NCBI GenBank assembly: GCA_001599295.1 | Contig: BCGN01000005.1 | Span: 1,178,001-1,242,000, forward strand | Length of the DNA: 64,000 bases | Origin: Sporopachydermia quercuum | Lineage: Eukaryota > Ascomycota > Sporopachydermiomycetes > Sporopachydermiales > Sporopachydermiaceae | Reading direction: 5' to 3' | Part shown: piece after piece, positions 1 through 10,459 of the stretch | Position numbering within the stretch: position 1 is the stretch's first letter | How the letters are laid out: the number at the start of each line of letters is the position of its first letter | Position numbers and translations under genes: made by a program | The notes under the pieces: generated by a model | Database searches by the model: none | Told to the model about the DNA's origin: nothing | What the model saw: the letters and a program-made list of their open reading frames with translations, nothing else

Positions 1-1501
1 ACTATCAGCAACAGTTGTTACTAGGCAATTCCTGTAACTATTTTTTGTAATGTTGTGAGGTTTAATGTTGTGGAGGTCTTATTGCTAGTTCCACACATAC
101 TCTACATTCAAGATGAAAATTGTATCTAATAATTTAACTAAGCAGTGACTACATTTTCTTTTTTTCTATCTGGCTGTCTGAACAGAAGAACAATAGCACG
201 CCACTAGCGTGCTACGAACGGAGAACTGCGAACGTAACAAGTAGTGAAGCTACAGAAGAAATTNGTAAAAAATTGCAGTTGAGTTTCTTTTTGTTTTCAA
301 TTATTCTTATTTTCTTCTTATACGGGTTCAAGTTTCTTTCTGCCCTTCAATATAACGTCATACGGAATGTGGAAATTACCTTCATACTGTACAAAGTATG
401 CTGATTATTTACACTATGAGCAGCCAAANAGGAATGATCCACCGAAAGATGAGCATCGAGATGTTGATCTAGAAGCTTTTCTTGAGTGTAAACATTGTCT
501 AGACACTACATACGAGCAACTGAGTCTTTTGAGCAACATACNATCTTAGGTCTTGTGTTTATAAGACTTGTACATCCCACTTTTTACATTACATTGTTCA
601 AAGAGTTAGCTGTACCTCCCAAAACTTCAAAATAAAATAAAGTTTACTGAAGTTTTTCCGTTATTTGTTTTAACTTCCTAATCAGTATCAAGGTTCATTC
701 CCTTTTTTTTATTTTTTTCTGTGACATCATTGCATCGAAATACTAGGAGTTTCATACTGAGGAAACATAAGCAATAAGTCGACTTTACATTTAAATCAAA
801 AAAGAGTTTGCCAAATGTCTTACCTAGTNCCTATAAGTGTTTAAAGTATTACCAATATTTTTATTCGCTATTGACAACAATATGCACCTCTCCCCTACAA
901 TAATTGATTGATATTCCCCTGAACACAGCTGCCAAAATAACCTGAAAATGTGAAACTCTTCCAGTTAACTTTGATTCATAAAGCATTGGCTTTGATTACC
1001 TCGAAATGCATTGAATTTCATACCTTCTATATTTTGATTGTTCACTGATATCTTTGGTCGAACATAGTTCCTGCTATTTCATTCATCACCGGGTATCGGA
1101 ATATCTGTAAGGTACGATAAATAAAAAAATTAATCCAATTAAGGTTCAAAAGCTTACTTAGAATTTCCTTAAAACTGTATAAATATTCGGCTAAACCTTA
1201 ACCTTCTCCATAGGTGCAATCCTCTGTTGAGTACTAAATGATTTCATTGAAAAAAAAATAATGCAAGTGTTTCCAACGAAAGTAATTCCTATGAGAGGAT
1301 TGATTCAGCCTAAAAATGTGTATAAAAGTGATCTTTTCCCCACAGTTTCTTCACAATTCGCTGGTTGATTCAAATGCAACAACTTTCAATTTTCCTCAGT
1401 ATAAAAGTTGTGGCCTACGCTGTGAAAAAAGACCAGTTCGATTATTTGACAAAAGCAAATACTACAACAACATCTTACTAATTCAAAGCTTATACGCAAC
1501 A
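1..1501. other. Left-edge region upstream of the transporter; no firm gene
   Basis: No conserved gene was recognised here. An ATG-started reading frame of 60 codons on the plus strand (367-549, two ambiguous codons) has a charged middle part (PPKDEHRDVDLEAFLE) that looks protein-like, but it matches nothing I know and could be a lone exon or chance. An 8-bp perfect inverted repeat lies at 194-214. From about 1150 the sequence is the likely promoter and 5' leader of the transporter gene. Confidence 0.4.
194..214. repeat. 8-bp perfect inverted repeat (hairpin or dyad site)
   Basis: The arm TAGCACGC (194-201) is followed by a 5-base spacer and by GCGTGCTA (207-214), its exact reverse complement. 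It could be a dyad-symmetric protein-binding site or a hairpin. No T-run follows directly and no adjacent RNA gene was recognised. Confidence 0.5.
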
Positions 1502-3505
1502 ATGAACGAAAAGCTCAAAAAAATCGGTTCGATAGAGAGAATTATCTCCGGCAGTGGTACTTCTAGTAGTTCTCCATCAATTGAAAACTCTGCTGAAGAG
1601 TTAGCAGTTATTGAATCTCTTTCCAGCAATCCTGCCGAAACAAATAATCCTTTTGAATACCTAAGCCTAGAAGAAACAATTGAATATGCAAAGAATTTTT
1701 GTATCAATTACATATCCAATAATGAAGAAGAGATTGATATTTTCGCTAGAGCCGCTCGTCTAGTTAAAACAAATTCCAATTCATCTGTTGACGGTGTTGA
1801 TAACACCAGCACTTTTGACAATACAAACCCTAATATTAGCAATGATCCTGCTTCTACAGTTGAAAGTTCTATCCCTTCTGTTTCTACCTGTCCATTCAAA
1901 TATAACCCTTGGAAACAACCAAAGACCTTATACCTTGTAACATTTGTCTGCGCTATTGCTGCTGCTGTTCAAGGTATGGATGAAACTGTTATTAACGGAG
2001 CACAGTTATTTTTTCCTGCTGAGTTTGGCATTGAAGGAAACGATTGGCTACTTGGTTTATGCAACTGTTCTCCATATCTTTGCTGTGCAGTTTTAGGCTC
2101 CTGGTTAGCTCCACCAATTTCAAATTCTTTTGGTAGAAAGAAAGCCATATGGTTTGGTGCTTTAGTATGTATGTTAACATGTTTCTGGCAGGCATTTACT
2201 AATACTTGGTATCATTTATTTATATCCAGATTTTTTCTGGGGATTGGTATTGGCATAAATTCTTCAACTGTGCCTGTTTACTGTGCGGAAAGCGCCCCTA
2301 CAAGAATTAGAGGTTCATTAGTTATGACATGGCAAATGTTCACCGCTTTTGGTATAATGCTTGGATATGTTTCAAGTTTAGCATTCCAAAACGTTCAAAG
2401 TTCAGTGGTAACTGGTTTACAATGGAGATTAATGCTTGGTTCAGCAATGGTTCCTGCAATTTTTGTTTGTTTCTTGATTCCATTGTGCCCTGAATCTCCT
2501 AGATGGTTATTGGATTCAGGGAGGCACTTTGACAGTTATACTGTATTAAAGAAGCTGAGATTGTCTAAAATAGCCGCAGCTGTAGATGTAATTTCAATGA
2601 ATATTGGTATAGAAGAAGAACAAAAGCAGCCAGGATATAATAGTAATCTACTTTATAAATTCTATTTGATGGTGACAGTTAGAAGAAATCGCAATGCAAC
2701 TGTGTCTAGTTGGTTGGTAATGTTTAGTCAACAATTCTGTGGTATCAATGTTATTGCTTATTACTCAAGTTCAATCTTTCTCGAATCTGGTTTTAGCATG
2801 AGGAATGCTTTGTTAGCATCATGGGGATTTGGTATGATTAATTTTCTATTTGCCATTCCAGCATTCTATTCCATCGATACTTTTGGAAGACGCAGTTTAT
2901 TGTTAATTACTTTCCCACCTATGGCAATTTGTTTATTGATTGCTGGGTTTGCATTCTTAATACCAAGTGATACGACAAGTGGAATGAATGCTCATGTTGG
3001 TGTTGTTGCTCTTGGAATTTATCTATTTTCTGCTATTTATTCTTCTGGAACAGGTCCTGTTCCTTTTACGTACTCTGCTGAAATATTTCCATTTAATATC
3101 CGAGCCGTTGGAATGAGTTTTGCAACTGCTACTTGCTGGTTCTTCAATTTTGTTTTATCTTTGACATGGCCATCATTGAAAAGCACTTTTACGCCAACTG
3201 GAGCATTTGGTTATTATGCAGCCTGGAATATTGTTTTATGGGTGGCAACGTTCTTTTTAATACCAGAGACTAAAAATATTTCTTTAGAAAGTCTCGAGGA
3301 CGTTTTCGACGTGCCATTAAAGAGAATGGTGAAGTATAGGATTGAGAGTGTTTGGTATTTTTTCGATAGGTATATTGTGAGAAACAAAATTGAAAGAATT
3401 AATAAACTGAAAGATCCAGTTGTTGAGTGGAGAAATTTGAAGAAGGAGCAAGAAGAAGTAGTTGAAAATTTTGAAGTAAGAGATTCAGATGGAGAGAAAG
3501 TATAA
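1502..3505 (+). CDS. MFS sugar/polyol-type transporter (SP family)
   Basis: A 12-span major facilitator of the sugar porter family, expected to carry a hexose, inositol or polyol/quinate-like substrate across the plasma membrane. Visible family marks are GRKKAIWFGA in the loop between spans 2 and 3, PESPRWLL after span 6, GRRSLLL in the second half, and the C-terminal PETKNISLE signature. The soluble N-terminal arm of about 135 residues is serine-rich and holds a conserved-looking SLEETIEYAKNF segment; the C-terminal tail is charged (KDPVVEW). The frame is open upstream to an ATG at 1316, but the ATG at 1502 (context CAACAATG) starts a more typical 667-residue protein and the upstream 62 residues look like leader. 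Substrate is unknown; the FEYLSLEE-type N-terminus suggests inositol/quinate-like relatives rather than a hexose transporter proper. Confidence 0.85.
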   Translation: MNEKLKKIGSIERIISGSGTSSSSPSIENSAEELAVIESLSSNPAETNNPFEYLSLEETIEYAKNFCINYISNNEEEIDIFARAARLVKTNSNSSVDGVDNTSTFDNTNPNISNDPASTVESSIPSVSTCPFKYNPWKQPKTLYLVTFVCAIAAAVQGMDETVINGAQLFFPAEFGIEGNDWLLGLCNCSPYLCCAVLGSWLAPPISNSFGRKKAIWFGALVCMLTCFWQAFTNTWYHLFISRFFLGIGIGINSSTVPVYCAESAPTRIRGSLVMTWQMFTAFGIMLGYVSSLAFQNVQSSVVTGLQWRLMLGSAMVPAIFVCFLIPLCPESPRWLLDSGRHFDSYTVLKKLRLSKIAAAVDVISMNIGIEEEQKQPGYNSNLLYKFYLMVTVRRNRNATVSSWLVMFSQQFCGINVIAYYSSSIFLESGFSMRNALLASWGFGMINFLFAIPAFYSIDTFGRRSLLLITFPPMAICLLIAGFAFLIPSDTTSGMNAHVGVVALGIYLFSAIYSSGTGPVPFTYSAEIFPFNIRAVGMSFATATCWFFNFVLSLTWPSLKSTFTPTGAFGYYAAWNIVLWVATFFLIPETKNISLESLEDVFDVPLKRMVKYRIESVWYFFDRYIVRNKIERINKLKDPVVEWRNLKKEQEEVVENFEVRDSDGEKV

Positions 3506-4495
3506 ATTGGAAACAGGCGCCAAGAAAAGGGTTGAGGAAAAGGTTATTTTTTGAAATGATAAGAGCATTGGAATTATGATTGTAGCATATAATAACAGGT
3601 TATTACAATTAGATATATAGTATGAATAGATAATGAATTAATGAACGCTCATGAGTTGTAAGGAGATATGTAAGATATATTGAATACTTCTATGGTGAAT
3701 TAAATATTAAAGTTTGACGTCCTTTCAGTTGCAAAACATTCAGTTTCCGTTTTGGGATTTANTGGAATATCTTTGTTTAATAGTTTCATTCTCAATCTCC
3801 CAATCGTTTGCTGTTATGATCGCAGTCTTTTATCTCCAGAATGTATTTTAAGGTGTTTCCTGCAACTTTTTGGCAAATATTCAATATTCATACTGAAAAT
3901 CAATATTTTATCTGTTTTCTCTTCTCAAAAGGTTGGAGATATACAATCAGTTGCTGAGGTTCCACTTTCGATTAAGCGAGAATGTATTAAAAGTTCTTTT
4001 TCATCACTCAAAGCAACAAACAAACATTTTTCAATAAATATCAACCTTCAAAGCTGGCTGATATGTCCAAAAGTAAAAATATCTAATAACCCAAGTATCA
4101 ATGCCAACTACTGTTTTATGTTCTCATTAGTTTCGATTTTTCCGAACCGATATAGCTTTAGCTATAAACCTAATCTTCAAAGTGAAACCTTATTTTCTTT
4201 CATTACAGATTTCGGAAACGATACTATTATTTCTACAAAGCGGAAATATTTTTTGCAATTCCGGAAGCCATTGCAATTTAAAACTTTTCTTCCCCTTTGC
4301 ATACCATCAAAAGTACAAACCAATGGCCTCTCGTTTTACCAACAAATCAGCTAAAGGCACTCAATAGAATAACTCCCTAAGCACTTAATTCATCCTTTAC
4401 ATCCCTAGTATATATTGGGTGTCCAATTCCTTCTCCAAGGTCAATAGACCGCTCCTTATACCACTTCAGTATCTCATCATTGCCATACCGGACAA
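3506..4495. other. Intergenic region between transporter and JJJ1, with a 200-codon ORF of unknown status
   Basis: The transporter 3' region and the JJJ1 promoter lie here. A plus-strand frame at 3752-4354 (ATG start, 200 codons, one ambiguous codon) fills most of it. Its product is rich in Phe, Ser and Ile, has no recognisable domain, and resembles translation of non-coding A+T-rich DNA more than its neighbours do. Confidence 0.4.
3752..4354 (+). CDS. Doubtful orphan ORF, 200 codons
   Basis: Unrecognised. The frame has an ATG start, one ambiguous codon near its beginning, and ends 141 bp before the JJJ1 start on the same strand. The product is hydrophobic and serine/phenylalanine-rich with no clear motif. 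A stop-free run of 600 bp is longer than expected by chance in such A+T-rich DNA, the only argument for it being a gene. It may be a lineage-specific gene, a decayed gene or chance. Confidence 0.2.
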   Translation: MGFXGISLFNSFILNLPIVCCYDRSLLSPECILRCFLQLFGKYSIFILKINILSVFSSQKVGDIQSVAEVPLSIKRECIKSSFSSLKATNKHFSININLQSWLICPKVKISNNPSINANYCFMFSLVSIFPNRYSFSYKPNLQSETLFSFITDFGNDTIISTKRKYFLQFRKPLQFKTFLPLCIPSKVQTNGLSFYQQIS

Positions 4496-6487
4496 ATGCT
4501 ACCAGCTGACTATTATGAGCTACTACAAGTAGAGGAATCTGCTTCAAGCGGTGATCTGCGGAAAGCATACAGGAAGCTTGCACTGAAATTCCATCCCGAT
4601 AAAAATTTATCGAATCCTGAAGAAGCTTCAGAGAAGTTCAAACTAGTGAAAGCTGCTTACGAAACTCTCAATGACGCTAATGCTAGAGCTGAGTATGATT
4701 ATAGGAAAAAGAACGGATTCACGAACAATGATTACGGAAACGATAGCTATCCAGAAGAGATTGGAATAACTGCAGATGATATAATAAAATTAATTGATCC
4801 TAGTTTATATACACGATATGATGATACACCTGCTGGATTCTATGGTATTGTAAGAAAACTGTTCATTCAATTAGCAAGAGAAGAAGTAGAAGCTATGCAA
4901 TACAACAATATTGAGGGGCATGAAACATATAAAGATTGCGATTTGAAATATGATGGCGTTTCTGCTGATTTAACTGGGAATTTCTATTTACCACGGTTTG
5001 GTAAATCCACTAGTGAATATGCTACTGTTAAACAATTCTATGCTTCCTGGTCCAAATTTCGAAGTGTTAAAAGCTTTCGTTGGGTTCAGCAGTATAACAT
5101 TCTCAGAAGTCATGATCGTAGAACAAGAAGAGTGCTTGAGAAGGAGAATAAGAAACTTCGAGAAGCTGCAAGAAAGGAATATAATGATAGTATCAAATCG
5201 TTTGTTTCATTTATTAAGAGGAGAGATCCCCGGTTGAAGAACGTGAATGGCATTAATGGCGATGGTGATGATTCACAAATGACCGAACCTGAAAGAAGGA
5301 AGAAAATGCAAGAGGACATTAGGAAACAAGCTAAGAAAGATAGAGAAAGGCATAAGAAGATGTTTGAAGGTTATGTTGAGCAGGAATGGTCGAAGGTTGA
5401 TGACACTTATTATGACAACTATAATGAGTTCAAAGAAAATGATAAGGGTGATGAGGATGACGACGAAGAAGAAGAAGAAGGGGAGGATGACGAAGAAGTT
5501 GATGAGGAAAGGCATGATGATGTGCATAATGATAGAAATGATACGGACAGTAATGAACCTGATNATAATGCCAATAGCAAAACTGAGACATCTACTAGCA
5601 CCGTGATCGAATATGAGTGTGTTATATGTAATAAGACGTTCAAGAGTGAAGCGCAGTTTCTCAGTCACGAGAAGAGTAAGAAACATAAGAAACAGGTTGT
5701 TATTTTGAAACGGGAGATGAGAAAGGAAGGAATTAAATTGGGGATAGATAAAGCTGAGGATTTTCAAGACGCGAATGAGTATTTTGAAGACGAGAGCGAA
5801 GTTGAGGAAAAGGGAAGGGAAGAGGCAGAGCCACATAGAGAGGAATTCGTGTCAGATAGTGAAGAAACTGATAATAAGGGATTTCCAGAAAGCGAGGAAG
5901 AAGTTGAAGATCCAGTAATTAATGATAGTTCATCAGAAAATGAGAGAAGAATAATTGATGATATAAACAATTATTCATCCGATGATATTTATGCTTACTC
6001 TAACATTAATTCACAAAATGATGCCAGCATTGATAGTAGCACTAATAGTATTACTTCTAGTAAAAAGAAGCAACAGAAAAAGAATAGAAAGAAACAAAAC
6101 ACATTTCCATCATTTCCTGTGTCGGAATCGGCTTCTGCTACNGTTGCTGGGTGTAGCCCATTTGACGAACCTAGTGCTCATGAAGATAAGTCATTAGCAG
6201 AGTTATTAGCTTCCCTTGACATTAGCAATAAAACACCAGTTAAAATTCAAAGTAGTGCGAAAGAAAAGAAATCAAAGAGGGGAAAGAATAATTCTATTGC
6301 TGAGGAATTGAGTAAAGATTCTGACAATTCCAGTGCAAGTGCTGTACCTGGAATCAAGAATCCCTCGTTGGTATGTGCAGTTTGCTCCATGAGCTTTTCA
6401 AGCAGGAATAAACTGTTCAGCCATGTTAATTCTACTGGTCATGCTGCTCCTGTCCCAAAAGGTACTAAAAAGGTTAAACGGAAATGA
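4496..6487 (+). CDS. JJJ1: J-domain ribosome-biogenesis co-chaperone Jjj1
   Basis: Class III Hsp40. In S. cerevisiae Jjj1 works with Rei1 and the Hsp70 Ssa in the cytosol to strip Arx1 and recycle late 60S pre-ribosome factors. The J-domain is at residues 4-75, with YYELLQVE at the start, the HPD tripeptide in ALKFHPDKN, and the expected helices. A charged middle with an acidic run follows, then a U1-type C2H2 zinc finger near residue 375 (CVICNKTF...SHEKSKKH) and a second C2H2 finger close to the C-terminus (CAVCSMSF...SHVNSTGH). This order and the 663-residue length (590 in S. cerevisiae) fit Jjj1 rather than other J-proteins. The start ATG leaves only three residues before the J-domain, as usual. 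CTG encodes the conserved second leucine of KLALKFHPDK, which argues for the standard genetic code. Two ambiguous codons lie in variable parts. Confidence 0.95.
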   Translation: MLPADYYELLQVEESASSGDLRKAYRKLALKFHPDKNLSNPEEASEKFKLVKAAYETLNDANARAEYDYRKKNGFTNNDYGNDSYPEEIGITADDIIKLIDPSLYTRYDDTPAGFYGIVRKLFIQLAREEVEAMQYNNIEGHETYKDCDLKYDGVSADLTGNFYLPRFGKSTSEYATVKQFYASWSKFRSVKSFRWVQQYNILRSHDRRTRRVLEKENKKLREAARKEYNDSIKSFVSFIKRRDPRLKNVNGINGDGDDSQMTEPERRKKMQEDIRKQAKKDRERHKKMFEGYVEQEWSKVDDTYYDNYNEFKENDKGDEDDDEEEEEGEDDEEVDEERHDDVHNDRNDTDSNEPDXNANSKTETSTSTVIEYECVICNKTFKSEAQFLSHEKSKKHKKQVVILKREMRKEGIKLGIDKAEDFQDANEYFEDESEVEEKGREEAEPHREEFVSDSEETDNKGFPESEEEVEDPVINDSSSENERRIIDDINNYSSDDIYAYSNINSQNDASIDSSTNSITSSKKKQQKKNRKKQNTFPSFPVSESASAXVAGCSPFDEPSAHEDKSLAELLASLDISNKTPVKIQSSAKEKKSKRGKNNSIAEELSKDSDNSSASAVPGIKNPSLVCAVCSMSFSSRNKLFSHVNSTGHAAPVPKGTKKVKRK

Positions 6488-7528
6488 ATAGAGGTTGTTT
6501 CATATGCTTGATGAATAAGAATTCATAAAGATATAAATAGATCGCCCTGAGTTGTTAGGCATTATCTAGTGTGGACCGTAGAAGTATAAATAATGATAAT
6601 AGAGATAGGAATAGGAATATGAATGGTAAAATGAGAGAATCTAATTTAATAATTATAATAATTATCTGAAAGTTCATTGTAGAAATACGTATGAAGGAAA
6701 GGAAAATAATACTATCAAGCTTTGACTGAATTCTATGCTTGAATAAGATAAAATGTAATAATGAACAACTTGATCAATAACAACTAATTAATTGATATGA
6801 TTACTATAAGATGACTCCGTGAGTTATCTATAGAATATGTGTATGAATTATACCACTGTAACTAATCATAGTAGGATCATGAGTTATAGCAATTGAACAA
6901 AGTATCATACCTATTGCATTAGTTATCAACACAAATGTAAATATTGTATAGGTGAAGGGTGAATAATATAAGCCCCTCTTCAACAACTGTCATGTAACAT
7001 GAAAACACTTTTTAGCGATTTATGTTTGATTCATCTGCTTCTAGAGAAGTTGAGCAGTTTCAAGCATTTGCGTCATCAGGTGCAACCAGTTAGTTCACAT
7101 GAGGTTAAGCCACCGGTTGTTATACTTAACAAAATATTAAATATATTGGTGGTTTGCGATTGAATTATTAGCGGAAAATATTGGTACAATTAAAATTAAG
7201 AAGATATTTGTTGACAAACTAACATTTGAGTAATGATTTTATAGACATCACATAGTAACAAATATTTATCCCTAACAAATTTAGAAACTCAAGTTCATTT
7301 CTCTATATTCCAGTAGCTTGCCTATTATCATAATGACAATGTTATATAACTATGCTCTATAATATCCTCACTTGGTAGTATCAAATGAATTGATCTAAAT
7401 ATTCAGCCAGCTTTTAATACCATTGAATATTTTAGATATCCGGCTTCAAATAAAACTTCACAGGGTTGTATAAATTTGCCGCTTCCTTGTTCTATTGGTA
7501 CTCGTCTCATAACTAATACCATTTACTT
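6488..7528. other. Intergenic region between the convergent genes JJJ1 and SQS1
   Basis: About 1 kb of A+T-rich sequence between two 3' ends. I see no ORF of interest, no RNA gene and no repeat of note. It should hold both transcription terminators. Confidence 0.6.
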
Positions 7529-10459
7529 CTATCTCAGCCCATGACGTGTATTCTTCATCTTAGCAGCAATAGGGTCAGCAATACCTTCGTTTGACTTGCC
7601 CAATCCTTGTCCAGCACTCCATCCCATTTTCTCCAGTAGCTTATGCCCGATATTCTCTCTTCCAATGGCTGGAGCATCTGCTGCAACTAAATCTCCATCT
7701 CTAAGCTTATTGGAAGAATACTTCACTATCTTCGTCTTAGTTCCATTAGCATTTCGTCTGGTCTCTGTTATAGTACCAGTATCATTAGAATGATATCTAA
7801 CATGAATATTCTCTCTTCTTTGATGAGAATCCAGTTGTTTCAAGTTTTCAGGTTTTGCACTTCTTGAATTACCAGGTCTTGCAAAGTATTTCCTACCATT
7901 CAGTTGTCTATTAATACTCTTTCTATCCACTGGTCTTCTATTAGAAAAAGATATTTTTATAGCCACAACGTGTCTGTTTTTCCCTTTTCCAAAACTTCTG
8001 CTTTTCATATTGAAAGCTTCAATCATTTTGTGGATTGATTGTCTTCCATTACTGTCCATAGGGGGAAAGGCGAGAGCTTGGTGTGAAGAGCGGAGATGAT
8101 GTTCTAATTCAGATTTTATATCTAGAATATGCATGATTTTCGGATATTTATCCAATAACGAATAATTTGTGTTGATATCTCGGTTAATGTCGGAAAAGAT
8201 ATCAGAATTAGATCCGTTATCATTTCCAGAGCTGAATTGCATGTTGAAATCATTCTTGTCATGTGATTTGGATTTTCTTCGTTCTTTGCGAGATAATCTC
8301 CGGTTTGCCTCATGCTGTTTCCTGTTTGCTGCTTTCATGATTAACTCATTCAATAAGTTCTTATCTAACTCCATTAGATTTGACGCTTTGAATTGCCTTT
8401 TCAATGCACGTAAATTCAAATCGTTATAATCTCCGTTGTTCAAAAATTTCCTCATCGTTTTACTACTAAGTTCTGCAGCTATACCCTCGGTGCTAGAGTC
8501 ATCGCTATCAACTCCATCTGAGGATATCAAATTCGATATTATATCATTGAGTTCTTCTTCGTCATCATCTTCTCCAAATTCACTATCATCACTATGATTA
8601 GCATCAAATTCTGTCATATATTCTTCCTGAAGTTCATATTCCTTTTTGATTTCATCTGCTTCCTTTGCTTGAAACTGCTGGACTATATCGGAGATAATCT
8701 CATCAAGAACGTCAGAAGCATCATTCGCATTACTAACACTTGGGTCATCATCTCCGTTATTCTTCTCCACCATATTTACACTAAAACTTCTATCAGCTTT
8801 TTTTTGATTCTCTTGAAGTAATTCTTTCAAGGAACCTTGTGAGACCCAAATCTCACTCCCAACTCCATGACAAGAGACACAAAACTGCTGATCATCCAAT
8901 CCTGGTCTGAAACCACTGACGGTTACATCACCAATGGTAGTACTAAAAGTCGATCGTTGTAGTTCTTTTGGTATTAGCATTGAATCGTCATCTTCACTTT
9001 CATCCGAAGATTTATTTAATAACTGCTCTTTATAATCCAAATACGCTAATTCAGAATCATCGATTTCAATCTTATTTTCACTTTCACTTTCATCATTAGA
9101 GCTCCCCATTAAAGCTGAGAAACTGTTATTAGTTTCCCCAATGAATTTTCTTTCTGAATCGTCAAATTCCAGCTCGAATTCTTCTGACAAGTCAGAATTA
9201 AACTCTCCTTCGTGGTCATAGCTTAGTTCATTGATCAGCTTCACGCCCCCTATCGAAAAGGTTTTATCCAGTTCTAATGAACTAGTATTTCTCTTCTTCT
9301 GCTTCTTGTCTATAGCATTAGCTGTAAATTTTGACTTGTATTTCGACCTTTGCTTCTTATCTTGAAGTAGCTCTTTAGTAGAAATGCTAGCAGAAACAGC
9401 ATTGCTATTCTTATTAGATGTTATACTGTTATCACCAGTAGTATCTGTGAAAAACAGTTCATCTGATTGTACAGCTGATAAATCTAGTGAGTAATTATTC
9501 TGTTCATTACAGTTTGATTGCTCTTCTGTAGCAATCTCGGAAATTGATAACGATCGGAAATTTGGTAGCTCAGCGTTTGGTATATCAAAATTCCCCTCAA
9601 CTGCTACTTCTATATTCTCACTAGTAGTGGATGTGCTGATAGTACTAGCAGTGTCTGCATAATTGGTATCTCCATCTGGTGGGGGTGGTATAGTTCTAGT
9701 ACTTTCTTGTATATTCTCTTGTAATGAAGCTCCCGTGATTATTCTTACGTTCGGCTTTTCATTTCTAGTTTGCTTGCTTTCAGTTTCATTTTCATTTTCA
9801 TTTTCGCCTCTGTTCTTATTTTCATTCTCGGTATGGTTCTTACTGTTGGTTCTATCCGTCAACTTGTTAACCATCTCCAATGGATCTAGTACACTTTCAG
9901 ACTTCACAAACATCATTGGTATCTTTGGCTTCTTATAAGATTTCCGGTTCCCATCCTCAAACATCTCTGTTGTATATCTTGCTTCCCGAAGTATTGAATA
10001 ACTTGTCATAGAATCACTATCACCATTGACAACTATACTACTATTGTTGATAGCATTTTCCCGATTATTGACAGCATACCTGTTGAATCTATTATTCTTT
10101 GTCATCCCGTTACTTTTACTGGCTTTGCTTTCATATAATTCTTGTTCATGCTGAAATTGTGCCAAATTGAATCCACCGTTATGACCATTGTTATAGTTCT
10201 GGTTGAAATTATAAGTAGGTCTCTTTGGGTTCTTGTTTTTCTTGCTGGATAGAGCTCCAGGTTGAAGGCTCAAGCCATCAGGATCATCTCCAAAATTTAT
10301 ATCGTCTGCAAAATCACCAAAAGCTGCTAAATCACCAAACTCATTACTTTTAAATGGAATGAAATCAGATGAGTGATTCGAATGATCAACGCTGGGCTTC
10401 CGGCTGTTAGTGGTACGGCCCTTCCTACCAGGTTTGTACTTGCTATGTCGATGACCCAT
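7529..10459 (-). CDS. SQS1: G-patch/R3H splicing-associated protein Sqs1 (Pfa1)
   Basis: A 976-residue protein whose C-terminus is a G-patch (residues about 925-976: IGHKLLEKMGWSAGQGLG followed by GIADPI and the terminal RHGLR). In yeast, Sqs1/Pfa1 uses its G-patch to stimulate the DEAH helicase Prp43 in ribosome synthesis and splicing. An R3H-like segment (LEHHLRSSHQALAFPPMDSN, then RQSIHKMIEAF and KSRSFGKG) precedes it around residues 775-830. The N-terminus MGHRHSKYKPGRKGR is basic, and the long middle is acidic and low-complexity (ESEDDDS, EFGEDDDEEELND), as in relatives. It is convergent with JJJ1. The start has only a short leader before the next gene's territory. Identification rests on G-patch plus R3H order and on length (767 in S. 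cerevisiae). Confidence 0.9.
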   Translation of the reverse strand: MGHRHSKYKPGRKGRTTNSRKPSVDHSNHSSDFIPFKSNEFGDLAAFGDFADDINFGDDPDGLSLQPGALSSKKNKNPKRPTYNFNQNYNNGHNGGFNLAQFQHEQELYESKASKSNGMTKNNRFNRYAVNNRENAINNSSIVVNGDSDSMTSYSILREARYTTEMFEDGNRKSYKKPKIPMMFVKSESVLDPLEMVNKLTDRTNSKNHTENENKNRGENENENETESKQTRNEKPNVRIITGASLQENIQESTRTIPPPPDGDTNYADTASTISTSTTSENIEVAVEGNFDIPNAELPNFRSLSISEIATEEQSNCNEQNNYSLDLSAVQSDELFFTDTTGDNSITSNKNSNAVSASISTKELLQDKKQRSKYKSKFTANAIDKKQKKRNTSSLELDKTFSIGGVKLINELSYDHEGEFNSDLSEEFELEFDDSERKFIGETNNSFSALMGSSNDESESENKIEIDDSELAYLDYKEQLLNKSSDESEDDDSMLIPKELQRSTFSTTIGDVTVSGFRPGLDDQQFCVSCHGVGSEIWVSQGSLKELLQENQKKADRSFSVNMVEKNNGDDDPSVSNANDASDVLDEIISDIVQQFQAKEADEIKKEYELQEEYMTEFDANHSDDSEFGEDDDEEELNDIISNLISSDGVDSDDSSTEGIAAELSSKTMRKFLNNGDYNDLNLRALKRQFKASNLMELDKNLLNELIMKAANRKQHEANRRLSRKERRKSKSHDKNDFNMQFSSGNDNGSNSDIFSDINRDINTNYSLLDKYPKIMHILDIKSELEHHLRSSHQALAFPPMDSNGRQSIHKMIEAFNMKSRSFGKGKNRHVVAIKISFSNRRPVDRKSINRQLNGRKYFARPGNSRSAKPENLKQLDSHQRRENIHVRYHSNDTGTITETRRNANGTKTKIVKYSSNKLRDGDLVAADAPAIGRENIGHKLLEKMGWSAGQGLGKSNEGIADPIAAKMKNTRHGLR

